Source: an uncultured Bacteroidota bacterium
GTDB taxonomy: Bacteria > Bacteroidota > Bacteroidia > NS11-12g > UBA9320
NCBI GenBank assembly: GCA_913056425.1
Contig: CAJXLR010000023.1
Location: 1-12,807, forward strand
Direction of reading: 5' to 3'
Length of the DNA: 12,807 nucleotides
Program-made: the position numbers and the translations under genes
The notes under the pieces: model-generated
The model's input: the letters and a program-made list of their open reading frames with translations, nothing else
What the model was told of the DNA's origin: nothing
Database searches by the model: none
In this document: positions 6,773 to 12,807 of the stretch, piece by piece
Layout: every line of letters begins with the position of its first letter
How positions within the stretch are numbered: position 1 is the first letter of the stretch

Positions 6773-7508
6773 ACGTTTCAAGCGATATTTCATTCCCGTC
6801 GAATACGGCATACGTGCAGTGGTTTAACCACTCTCCCAAGTTAATGTATCTTCCACCATTGCTCAGTTTTAAATCTAAGGGTAAGTGGCGGTGACCAAAG
6901 ATCAGATAGTCATAATGTTTCTCCTTCACCTTGTCTTCGCAAAAGTGCAATAACCATTCCGATTCCGGATTGAATACTTCATCACTCTCTGCATTCGCAA
7001 TTCGACTTCGCGACGAGAAAAAGTGGGCGATACCCAAACCAATACGATTAGGTAGAGCTCCGAATAACCAGATACAGACAGGATTGCGAAACACTTTTTT
7101 GAGGAATTTGTACCCATAATCGCCATCTCCTAGTCCGTCTCCGTGATGCAGGTAAAATGTTTTACCCTGATGCTCGAACTCCAGCTCATCACTAATTACC
7201 TCAACGCCAAGTTCCTGTTGGAAATAGTTGAACATCCACATATCGTGGTTGCCTTTAAACATGACTATCCGTATTCCCCGATCGGCTAGTTCAGCTATCT
7301 TTCCTTGTATGCGGACAAATCCCTTTGGTACGACTTTCTTATACTCATACCAAAAGTCGAATACATCGCCCATTAAGAATATGGTAGATGCGTCTTTCAA
7401 AACTTCATCCAGCCAACGAACAATCTTTCGTTCACGCTCAAGACTTGATGCTTCATTAGGAACTCCTAAATGAAAATCTGAGGCGAAGTATAGCTTGTTC
7501 TTGGTCAA
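6762..7508 (-). CDS. lpxH: UDP-2,3-diacylglucosamine diphosphatase (lipid A biosynthesis)
   Basis: This 248-residue calcineurin-like phosphoesterase cuts UDP-2,3-diacylglucosamine to lipid X and UMP at the inner face of the cytoplasmic membrane, the fourth step of the Raetz pathway. All metal-binding motifs are present: DFHLG (D11, H13), MGDVFDFW (D48), KGNHDMW (N87, H88, D89), HHGD (H122) and FGHRHLP (H206, H208). E. coli LpxH has NRD where this protein has NHD, so it belongs to the Bacteroidota-type branch. A helical lid (about 130-180, with KFLKKVFRNPVCIWLFGALP) would hold the acyl chains at the membrane. The start is a TTG at 7508; no ATG lies nearby in frame, and starting here keeps the DFHLG strand intact. 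It begins five bases after the PNGase F-like gene ends and overlaps the propeller gene by 11 bases. Confidence 0.93.
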   Translation of the reverse strand: MTKNKLYFASDFHLGVPNEASSLERERKIVRWLDEVLKDASTIFLMGDVFDFWYEYKKVVPKGFVRIQGKIAELADRGIRIVMFKGNHDMWMFNYFQQELGVEVISDELEFEHQGKTFYLHHGDGLGDGDYGYKFLKKVFRNPVCIWLFGALPNRIGLGIAHFFSSRSRIANAESDEVFNPESEWLLHFCEDKVKEKHYDYLIFGHRHLPLDLKLSNGGRYINLGEWLNHCTYAVFDGNEISLETYEN

Positions 7509-7513
7509 GTTTC

Positions 7514-10500
7514 TTAGTGTTTCACCACCTTAAACGTTTGGGTGGTTGACTTGTCGCTCAACTGAACTACATATACCCCTTGCGACTGGTCTGTTATGTC
7601 TAGTTGAATCAAATTCGATGGATTATCAATGCGTTTTTCGAGTACAACCTCGCCGGAAATCGACATCACTCGAACTGTATATTCATCCGACAATACAGAT
7701 CCTGAGTTGTCCAACGTGATTAATCCATTACCCGGATTTGGGTACAACGACCACGTTCCAGTTTCTAAATTCTGCTTTGTGCTAAGCGTATGGCCAACGG
7801 TAAAGTGGTATTCTACGCTTTTACCGAAATCTGGGTTGAAGGTTACATTGAAACTCGATCCCAGCTTTATCAATCTCAATAGGCCTGAACCTATTTGAGG
7901 AATAAGCGGATAAGAAAGACCAAATTCATTTTCGGTTTCACACACCAACTTATAACATCCTCGATCTAAGGTAATTTCTTCACGAACCAACTGACCTGCC
8001 GGCGCATTCATCTGAGAGTAAACTATTTCTCCTGCATCGTTGAAGATTTGAAGTGTTGCATCTTGAATATCGTTATTACGGAAGAACACCTCGAATGTTT
8101 TTGGTGCCATATCCGGTATTTCGTAAACCGACTCAGCTCTGTTGTTTGCCGGATTGTCGTCGTTGGTTTTGTTTACCGAAAATACTTCAGCATAAAACTT
8201 GTTCTCTGAGTCTTCAGTTAGGTAGTCCCAAATAGCAAAAGGCAAATCGATATCTTTCGCTTCATTCTTTTCTAACTCACCTTTCCAGTAATAAGTAATT
8301 GGGTTACCTCCAACTACTCCGTATCGCAGTCCAATTTCAGTGACTTTATTCTTTCCTTCGTTTCGGATTCGAATCTTTGGCTCGCCACATGTTGGGTTCA
8401 TTTTCAAATAGTACTCCCAGTTGTTCGGACTGATGATTTGCTCGACGGCTGCATCATTCTCAAAGTTGTAATCTCCGTACTGAACTAGGTGCATGGAAAC
8501 AACGTAGTTTCCGCCTCCTTGACCGGGATTATCCACCGGAACAGGTTCAATTTCGTAATCAAGTTTTATCGAATCTCCATCTGCAAAATCCGTAACATCA
8601 AATACATAATCGTCTACCGGAGCAGCAGGACACCAGCCTGCACGAGGTGGAGCCCAGTTCCCGCCTTGATCAAATACCGGATTCATGGCACACTTTGAAT
8701 CTTGCCAAATATCCCATTGCAAGGCATTCTGACCATTAATCTTAATGTAATGTTGCTTGTCTGCCCACTCACAACAGTGTGGTTGATTGTCACTGCTTGT
8801 GTTATGACCGTGTCCGGTGATACGCGTGATAAGCTTGTGCGTTTTAGCATCGGGGTGAAGTGCAATTGACTTTTCGGTAAAAACAGAATTATCAGCAATT
8901 GCTCTGTACTGGCGGCTCTCACGGTTGATGTAATATGAAACTTCTTTAATGTTTCTAGATGGTGTTCCTTCAATCATCTCGAAGCGCAAGTCTATCAACT
9001 CTTGTTGGTTTCCTGCAGACAGGGTAACCTGACCTTGGAGTAAATCGGCGTAATCGGTAACGTCATAAATCCATTTGAAACCGTCCGGTCCTAAGTCTAG
9101 CCCAATTCCGTAAGGAGTTATATACCGCGCTATTTCGATGTTGTTTATTACTTCAAAAGGCACATAATATGGATTCATTGTCCGGTTAAGAGAATTAAAT
9201 CCTGAAAGCGCGGTCGAGTCTTTCTTAGTGCCATCCGGGTTGTAACTGAACGCGTGAGAACCCTGATACGCCACAATTGTACTGGTTTGAACCGTTGGGT
9301 TATCCGCATCACCAAACTGGTCGATAAATACCATTGGTGATTCTACATGTGAAGCAACAAGAGTTGAATCCACATGTGAGGTCATATCATACTGACCAAA
9401 TTCAATTCTTGGGCGCTCCGTAAGATCTGTTGGCAAAAAGAATGCTTCCTCATTGTACGCAGGAAATTCTGTTGTTCCTCTCATGATTCCTCGGATTCCA
9501 GCATTAAAATCAGAAGATATGTAAGGCCCAGTGAGCGTTTGCTCAAAAGAGAAGGCACAAATCAAATCACTAAAATTTGATTGAGCAGTCGTTATTTCTG
9601 TCGTTGCCAAGTCTGCAATCTCAGCACCAGACAGTTCTTTATTCCAGAAGTTTACTCGGTCCAATGAACCCTCGTACTGATAGTTTTTAATGGCTTTACC
9701 AATGCGGAACTGATCTATTTGTCCGAGTTCTCGGTTTTTGTCCGAACCTGTATGCCACAAGCCTCCGTTGAGATAGATTTTCATCGAGCCGGTTTTTGTG
9801 TTCTTTACAAAAGCCCAATGATTCCAAGATTTCATTACTGACTCATCAACCGTTTTATTGATCCGGTCATATCCTCCGGAGTTTCCTGCGTCCCAATAAA
9901 CCTGTCCATTACTCCATGGAAAGTGAATGTTCAACAAGCGCTTTCCGTCTTTATCTTTTGCCTCAAGTACAGACGTATTCTTAGGCAAGCTCTCCCCTCC
10001 TTTTGCCCAAAATGCGATGGTTATGGCTGAGTCGACATCCTTAAAGACATTTCCCGGTTTTTCAATTTCCATGAAATTATCATCACCTATTTTGAAGAAA
10101 TGATCTGCATCGTTTTCGTTTAATCCAGCTTGAGGTTGGGTATCAGTCTCCAGAGTTGGGCTCATGGATGGTGCGCCATCCAACGCTGCAAATTCGATTA
10201 CGATGTTGGAGACACCGTCCCATGTAAACCCGTCCGTACTTACCAGTTTGTTTTTGCCCAAAGTAGTATTGAGGTCGCCCTGATAAACAGTACTAAATCC
10301 ATTGTCGACAAATGCTGTGAGCACACCTAATGGCGTTGCGGCCACTCTGATTCGCACGTTCTTCAAACTAGATGGATTAGCAGCTACGAAGAATGCAAGA
10401 CTATTGATGTCCCCGGGCACCACGCCGGCGGAAGAAAGCTCGGTAGCGGTAAAGAGAAATTGTACCCGATTCTTCCCAAAAATATCGGCACTGCTTGATG

Positions 10501-10930
10501 TTCCGGAGCCTATGGTGAAAGAATCCGCTTTTGTAATGTTGTCAATTACACGGTGATAGTCGTACCGGTAGATTGTATCGGCATACGGACTTAACACATA
10601 ATCGATAACCTCAAAATCATTATCGCCAATTAGGAAGTTTGGATGTTCAAATCTATTACTGTCGATTCTACCTGTGCTATCGTGCACAATGGTGTACGAC
10701 AAATAATCCCACTCACCACAATCAAAACGATCACGTGTAGTTCGAGGGTCACACTTCAAGGTGTAGTGCATATAAATCTTGCGATACGTCTTACCCTCGG
10801 GGAACTGGTATGTTCCTCTTCGTTTGGTAATATCATCAAAGTTTAGTGTGTTTACCCAAGTGGTGTCTTGTGCGGAACTGAACGGCGCGATAGCTAAAAT
10901 GCTGAGCACCAAAAGTATAAGTCGTTGCAT
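7514..10930 (-). CDS. T9SS-exported PNGase F-like protein with inserted LamG module
   Basis: The 1138-residue protein (numbered from the ATG at 10930) has a signal peptide 1-20 ending SSA|QD. Residues 60-75 (Cys60 to CGEWD at 71-75) match the PNGase F loop that carries catalytic D60, here D75. The chain then leaves this domain: a beta module at 139-252, typical of flavobacterial surface proteins, and a LamG/concanavalin-like module at 272-443. The PNGase F fold resumes at about 505, with EIARYITPYG at 599-608, GHGH at 706-709 and CCEW at 719-722, where E721 matches PNGase F E206. Cys747 and Cys767 match the 231-252 disulfide pair. A CARDB-like module covers about 845-943, and 1058-1138 (WSLYPNPGNGLITL to the end) is a type A T9SS sorting domain. 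PNGase F hydrolyses the amide bond joining N-glycans to Asn; glycan specificity here is unknown. An ATG at 10981 would add 17 residues and is upstream of the likely promoter. First gene of the operon. Confidence 0.85.
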   Translation of the reverse strand: MQRLILLVLSILAIAPFSSAQDTTWVNTLNFDDITKRRGTYQFPEGKTYRKIYMHYTLKCDPRTTRDRFDCGEWDYLSYTIVHDSTGRIDSNRFEHPNFLIGDNDFEVIDYVLSPYADTIYRYDYHRVIDNITKADSFTIGSGTSSSADIFGKNRVQFLFTATELSSAGVVPGDINSLAFFVAANPSSLKNVRIRVAATPLGVLTAFVDNGFSTVYQGDLNTTLGKNKLVSTDGFTWDGVSNIVIEFAALDGAPSMSPTLETDTQPQAGLNENDADHFFKIGDDNFMEIEKPGNVFKDVDSAITIAFWAKGGESLPKNTSVLEAKDKDGKRLLNIHFPWSNGQVYWDAGNSGGYDRINKTVDESVMKSWNHWAFVKNTKTGSMKIYLNGGLWHTGSDKNRELGQIDQFRIGKAIKNYQYEGSLDRVNFWNKELSGAEIADLATTEITTAQSNFSDLICAFSFEQTLTGPYISSDFNAGIRGIMRGTTEFPAYNEEAFFLPTDLTERPRIEFGQYDMTSHVDSTLVASHVESPMVFIDQFGDADNPTVQTSTIVAYQGSHAFSYNPDGTKKDSTALSGFNSLNRTMNPYYVPFEVINNIEIARYITPYGIGLDLGPDGFKWIYDVTDYADLLQGQVTLSAGNQQELIDLRFEMIEGTPSRNIKEVSYYINRESRQYRAIADNSVFTEKSIALHPDAKTHKLITRITGHGHNTSSDNQPHCCEWADKQHYIKINGQNALQWDIWQDSKCAMNPVFDQGGNWAPPRAGWCPAAPVDDYVFDVTDFADGDSIKLDYEIEPVPVDNPGQGGGNYVVSMHLVQYGDYNFENDAAVEQIISPNNWEYYLKMNPTCGEPKIRIRNEGKNKVTEIGLRYGVVGGNPITYYWKGELEKNEAKDIDLPFAIWDYLTEDSENKFYAEVFSVNKTNDDNPANNRAESVYEIPDMAPKTFEVFFRNNDIQDATLQIFNDAGEIVYSQMNAPAGQLVREEITLDRGCYKLVCETENEFGLSYPLIPQIGSGLLRLIKLGSSFNVTFNPDFGKSVEYHFTVGHTLSTKQNLETGTWSLYPNPGNGLITLDNSGSVLSDEYTVRVMSISGEVVLEKRIDNPSNLIQLDITDQSQGVYVVQLSDKSTTQTFKVVKH

Positions 10931-10947
10931 AAAAAGTAATAAAGATT

Positions 10948-10978
10948 CAAAATTGGGGATAAATCGGGCGCCAAGCAA
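10948..10978 (-). promoter_or_regulatory. Candidate promoter of the PNGase-lpxH operon
   Basis: On the minus strand, TTG at 10978-10976 and CAATTTTG at 10955-10948 are 20 bases apart. This fits the Bacteroidota pattern of a -33 TTG and a -7 TAnnTTTG with one mismatch (C for T). Transcription would begin close to 10941, leaving a short leader before the ATG at 10930 and excluding the upstream ATG at 10981. The call rests on motif and spacing only. Confidence 0.4.
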
Positions 10979-10998
10979 CATCGTGATGTAAAACTGTG

Positions 10999-11820
10999 CT
11001 AGTCTACCTTTTTACCGCCTTTTAAGTTGGATTGCATTTGAAGTAAATCGTCCCACTTCTCATCCATGGCGAGCTGTGCTTGTTCACCCCACGTGCTTGG
11101 ATCGTGAACCTTGTATTGTGGTCCAGATTTTAAAAGTATTTCCTTGATTTTATCCGGTCCGGCATCAATAATATCTTGGTATGTATATATCCCTCCCTCG
11201 TTCAGCAGCGATTCAATTTTGGGACCAATACCTTCGATCTTCTTCAAGTCGTCTGAGTCTGGTTTGTTTGATGGCTCCTGCTCCATTTTAGGGGCTTCCG
11301 ATGAAGAGTCTTCCGTCTCAGTCACCGGTTGAGATATCTCTTCTTTATTTTCAACTTCATCTTCAAGCACAGTAGATGCAACTAGGGGCGCTTCTTCCAA
11401 CTGAGCTTTATCTGCTTTTAGATTTTCAATTTCAGAACGCAACTGGTTTATGAGCAAATCCTTCGACTTTATCTTGGACTCCAATCGACCATCACTGGAT
11501 CCACTCTGGGGTTTATTATACTCCAACCTCAGCTTAGCATTCTTATCCTCCAGCAATCGAATCTTTTCGTTCAGTGTTGCTATCTCCGCATCCTTATCAT
11601 CTGTTCCAAATGACTTGGCTTTAAGCATATCTACCTCATTTTTCAGCTTTATACTTTCATCCTTCCACTTCCGGATAGCAGCGCGTCCAAACCACATTCC
11701 GAGTAGAAAAGCGCCTACGAGCAATATCACTATTTCAGCTATGTGTTCCGTTGCCGTGCCCGTCCCCGGTGCCTCCCAAATGCTTTGATCAAAAATCCCT
11801 AGTAACATGGTGCTCTTCAT
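10999..11820 (-). CDS. Membrane-anchored coiled-coil protein with helix-hairpin-helix domain
   Basis: This 273-residue protein has one membrane segment at about 27-44 (IAEIVILLVGAFLLGMWFG) followed by basic residues (RAAIRKWK). The positive-inside rule therefore places the C-terminal part in the cytoplasm. Residues 50-142 form a long charged coiled coil, and 143-188 is an acidic, Ser/Glu/Pro-rich linker. A helix-hairpin-helix domain covers 190-230, with the hairpin motif LKKIEGIGPKIESLLNEGGI. A C-terminal helical tail (WGEQAQLAMDEKWDDLLQMQ, 244-263) is typical of related Bacteroidota proteins with this hairpin. HhH domains usually bind DNA without sequence preference but can also mediate protein contacts; which applies here is unknown. 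The ATG at 11820 overlaps the stop of the OmpA-like gene by one base (TAATG). The pairing suggests a cytoplasm-to-periplasm partnership, as inference. The segment before the hydrophobic stretch is too acidic and long for a cleaved signal peptide. Confidence 0.85.
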   Translation of the reverse strand: MKSTMLLGIFDQSIWEAPGTGTATEHIAEIVILLVGAFLLGMWFGRAAIRKWKDESIKLKNEVDMLKAKSFGTDDKDAEIATLNEKIRLLEDKNAKLRLEYNKPQSGSSDGRLESKIKSKDLLINQLRSEIENLKADKAQLEEAPLVASTVLEDEVENKEEISQPVTETEDSSSEAPKMEQEPSNKPDSDDLKKIEGIGPKIESLLNEGGIYTYQDIIDAGPDKIKEILLKSGPQYKVHDPSTWGEQAQLAMDEKWDDLLQMQSNLKGGKKVD

Positions 11821-12716
11821 TATTTTAATCGTACTACTGCTTTAGACATAAATACATCGCTGGTACTGGTTGTTTCGTCTGATTTATATGCAGAAGTGAC
11901 AATTCTGGTTGGTTCAATTCCTGCGTCCCACATCTTCTTTTTAACGGCCCAAGCCCTCTTTCTTCCTAATTGGTAATTCTCTTCGGAAGTAGGCATCTCG
12001 TCTGCATAACCGGTAACATAGGCCTTCAGGTTTGAATTGGTCTTCATTTCTTCGACAAGCTGATTCAGTGCTTGTTTCATGGTTGGTGTCCAGTCCTTCT
12101 TAACTGATTCCGGCCAAAAATGAAGTACTGTTGCGTCTGAAATTGGGCTATCGCCATTGTTGCTCGGTATTGTGTTGTCGGATTCTTCTTCATCAGTTGG
12201 CTCATTCATACCTGTCCAATCTTGGTCTTCCGAGCTATCTTCAGTATGGCTCTCCTCAGCCAACTCAGGTTCTTCACCGTTGGCTCGGATAGAAAAGTCG
12301 ATTGCATCAATTAGGTCTTGGCGCCCGCCGGGATGACTTTCCAGCCGTGACTCGGCCACTAATTCGTTGGACTCATCCAAGTAGTCAACAAAAAGTGCTT
12401 GCACATTACTAGCTCGCTCCATCCCCAATGATTCTCCTCCATCCTCTGAGTCGAGATATTTCCCTATGATTACAAGCGTGTCACCCATGTTTAATTTGTG
12501 AATGATTTCACCTCGAATCGTATCAAAATGATCGGATAGAACCGGATCAGGACTATTCATCGCAAACTGCATGGGAAGTACTTCTGCAGAGGTAGAATCA
12601 GCTTCCGTTTGTTCCACTGCGCTATTTCCACATGCGTTTTTAATCTTGCACACATAATAGTAACCTCCGAAGCCTAACCAGCCGATAAAGAGAATTATGG
12701 GAAGTAACCTGTTCAT
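11820..12716 (-). CDS. OmpA-like protein with N-terminal membrane anchor
   Basis: The 298-residue protein starts with a hydrophobic segment (about 4-22, LLPIILFIGWLGFGGYYYV) that looks like an uncleaved anchor, so the rest should be periplasmic. Residues 190-298 form an OmpA C-terminal peptidoglycan-binding domain: AYVTGYADE (D239), then NYQLGRKRAWAVKKKM (247-262), matching NxxLSxxRAxxV with R254 as the peptidoglycan-contacting Arg. Residues 76-125 look like a second, weaker OmpA half: TLVIIGKYLDSEDG then LGMERASNVQALF (97-109). It has a shorter loop and lacks the Asn, so it may not bind peptidoglycan. An acidic linker (148-188, many Glu, Asp and Ser) separates the two. It has no beta-barrel, unlike classical OmpA. 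It is the first gene of a two-gene unit with the HhH protein. The start is the ATG at 12716. Confidence 0.87.
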   Translation of the reverse strand: MNRLLPIILFIGWLGFGGYYYVCKIKNACGNSAVEQTEADSTSAEVLPMQFAMNSPDPVLSDHFDTIRGEIIHKLNMGDTLVIIGKYLDSEDGGESLGMERASNVQALFVDYLDESNELVAESRLESHPGGRQDLIDAIDFSIRANGEEPELAEESHTEDSSEDQDWTGMNEPTDEEESDNTIPSNNGDSPISDATVLHFWPESVKKDWTPTMKQALNQLVEEMKTNSNLKAYVTGYADEMPTSEENYQLGRKRAWAVKKKMWDAGIEPTRIVTSAYKSDETTSTSDVFMSKAVVRLK

Positions 12717-12737
12717 GCGCTCTCAATGAATATGACT

Positions 12738-12770
12738 CGAAAATAGGTTTTCATCACATCAATCCTTCAA
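12738..12770 (-). promoter_or_regulatory. Candidate promoter of the OmpA/HhH gene pair
   Basis: On the minus strand, TTG at 12770-12768 and TATTTTCG at 12745-12738 are 22 bases apart. The second matches the Bacteroidota -7 box TAnnTTTG with one mismatch. It would start transcription about 10-15 bases before the ATG at 12716, so it overlaps the end of the upstream partial gene. Both boxes are weak and the spacing is long, so this is tentative. Confidence 0.3.
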
Positions 12771-12807
12771 ATAGTGATTCACAATACCTTGCGCTTCGTC
12801 CAATAAA
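12759..12807 (-). CDS. Probable C-terminal end of an upstream minus-strand gene
   Basis: Reading in from the right edge, one frame gives LLDEAQGIVNHYLKD then TGA at 12761-12759. This has the look of an amphipathic C-terminal helix. A second frame is also open here (FIGRSARYCESLFEGLM, stop at 12756-12754), so the frame is not certain. Only 15 residues are visible and the family cannot be named. If real, the gene lies 42 bases upstream of the OmpA-like gene in the same direction. Confidence 0.35.
   Translation of the reverse strand, partial: LLDEAQGIVNHYLKD

Noticed and set aside
7521..7533. AAGGTGGTGAA before lpxH, resembling a Shine-Dalgarno sequence
   Set aside because: It encodes the conserved C-terminal Lys-Val-Val-Lys of the T9SS sorting domain, lies too far from the TTG, and Flavobacteria seldom rely on such sites.
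8683..8973. A 96-residue minus-strand frame inside the PNGase-like gene
   Set aside because: It is another frame of the same strand within conserved PNGase F-like coding sequence.
10931..10981. Longer PNGase-like N-terminus starting at ATG 10981
   Set aside because: It would place 17 residues before the signal peptide and overlaps the candidate promoter.
11450..11788. A 112-residue open frame on the plus strand
   Set aside because: It lies entirely antisense to the coiled-coil/HhH gene, is Ser/Leu-rich as expected for the reverse of Glu/Lys-rich codons, and has no start context or domain.

Overview
The window looks like a piece of a Bacteroidota chromosome, most likely from a flavobacterium-like lineage (Flavobacteriales). 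The evidence is: a type IX secretion (T9SS) C-terminal sorting domain on the largest protein; several families typical of this phylum (DUF4846 lipoprotein, a GH3 enzyme of the NagZ type with an export signal, a Bacteroidetes-type LpxH); tightly packed genes; and no evident Shine-Dalgarno sequences. No tRNA, rRNA, CRISPR array, insertion sequence or phage gene was seen. The DNA is nearly all coding, and codon and base use look even throughout.

Layout from left to right. (1) 1-1392, minus: the N-terminal 464 codons of an exported GH3 beta-N-acetylhexosaminidase, cut by the window edge. (2) 1529-2404, plus: a DUF4846 lipoprotein divergent from the GH3 gene. (3) 4256-2405, minus: a three-gene cluster of outer-membrane beta-barrel, small helical protein and ArsC/Spx-family reductase. 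(4) 4350-5150, plus: an exported DUF3108 protein divergent from cluster 3. (5) 10930-5147, minus: a five-gene apparent operon comprising a very large T9SS-exported PNGase F-like protein, lpxH (lipid A synthesis), a predicted propeller-like exported protein, an AHSA1/SRPBCC protein and a DUF1801 protein. Junctions are +5, -11, -1 and +4 bases. (6) 12716-10999, minus: a two-gene unit of an OmpA-like protein with an N-terminal membrane anchor and a membrane-anchored coiled-coil protein with a helix-hairpin-helix domain. (7) 12759-12807, minus: probably the last codons of another gene.

Cell envelope work is the common theme. GH3 acts on peptidoglycan fragments or other GlcNAc glycans, LpxH builds lipid A, the beta-barrel and the OmpA-like protein sit in or near the outer membrane, and the PNGase F-like protein is exported to the surface to act on glycans. 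The PNGase F-like protein is the most notable item: its catalytic half-domain appears to be split by an insert of roughly 430 residues holding two further modules. I found no convincing new defence or mobile system. The less-described elements are the modular PNGase, the OmpA/HhH envelope pair, the possible papain-like active site in the DUF4846 protein, and the unnamed small genes coupled to the beta-barrel and lpxH genes.
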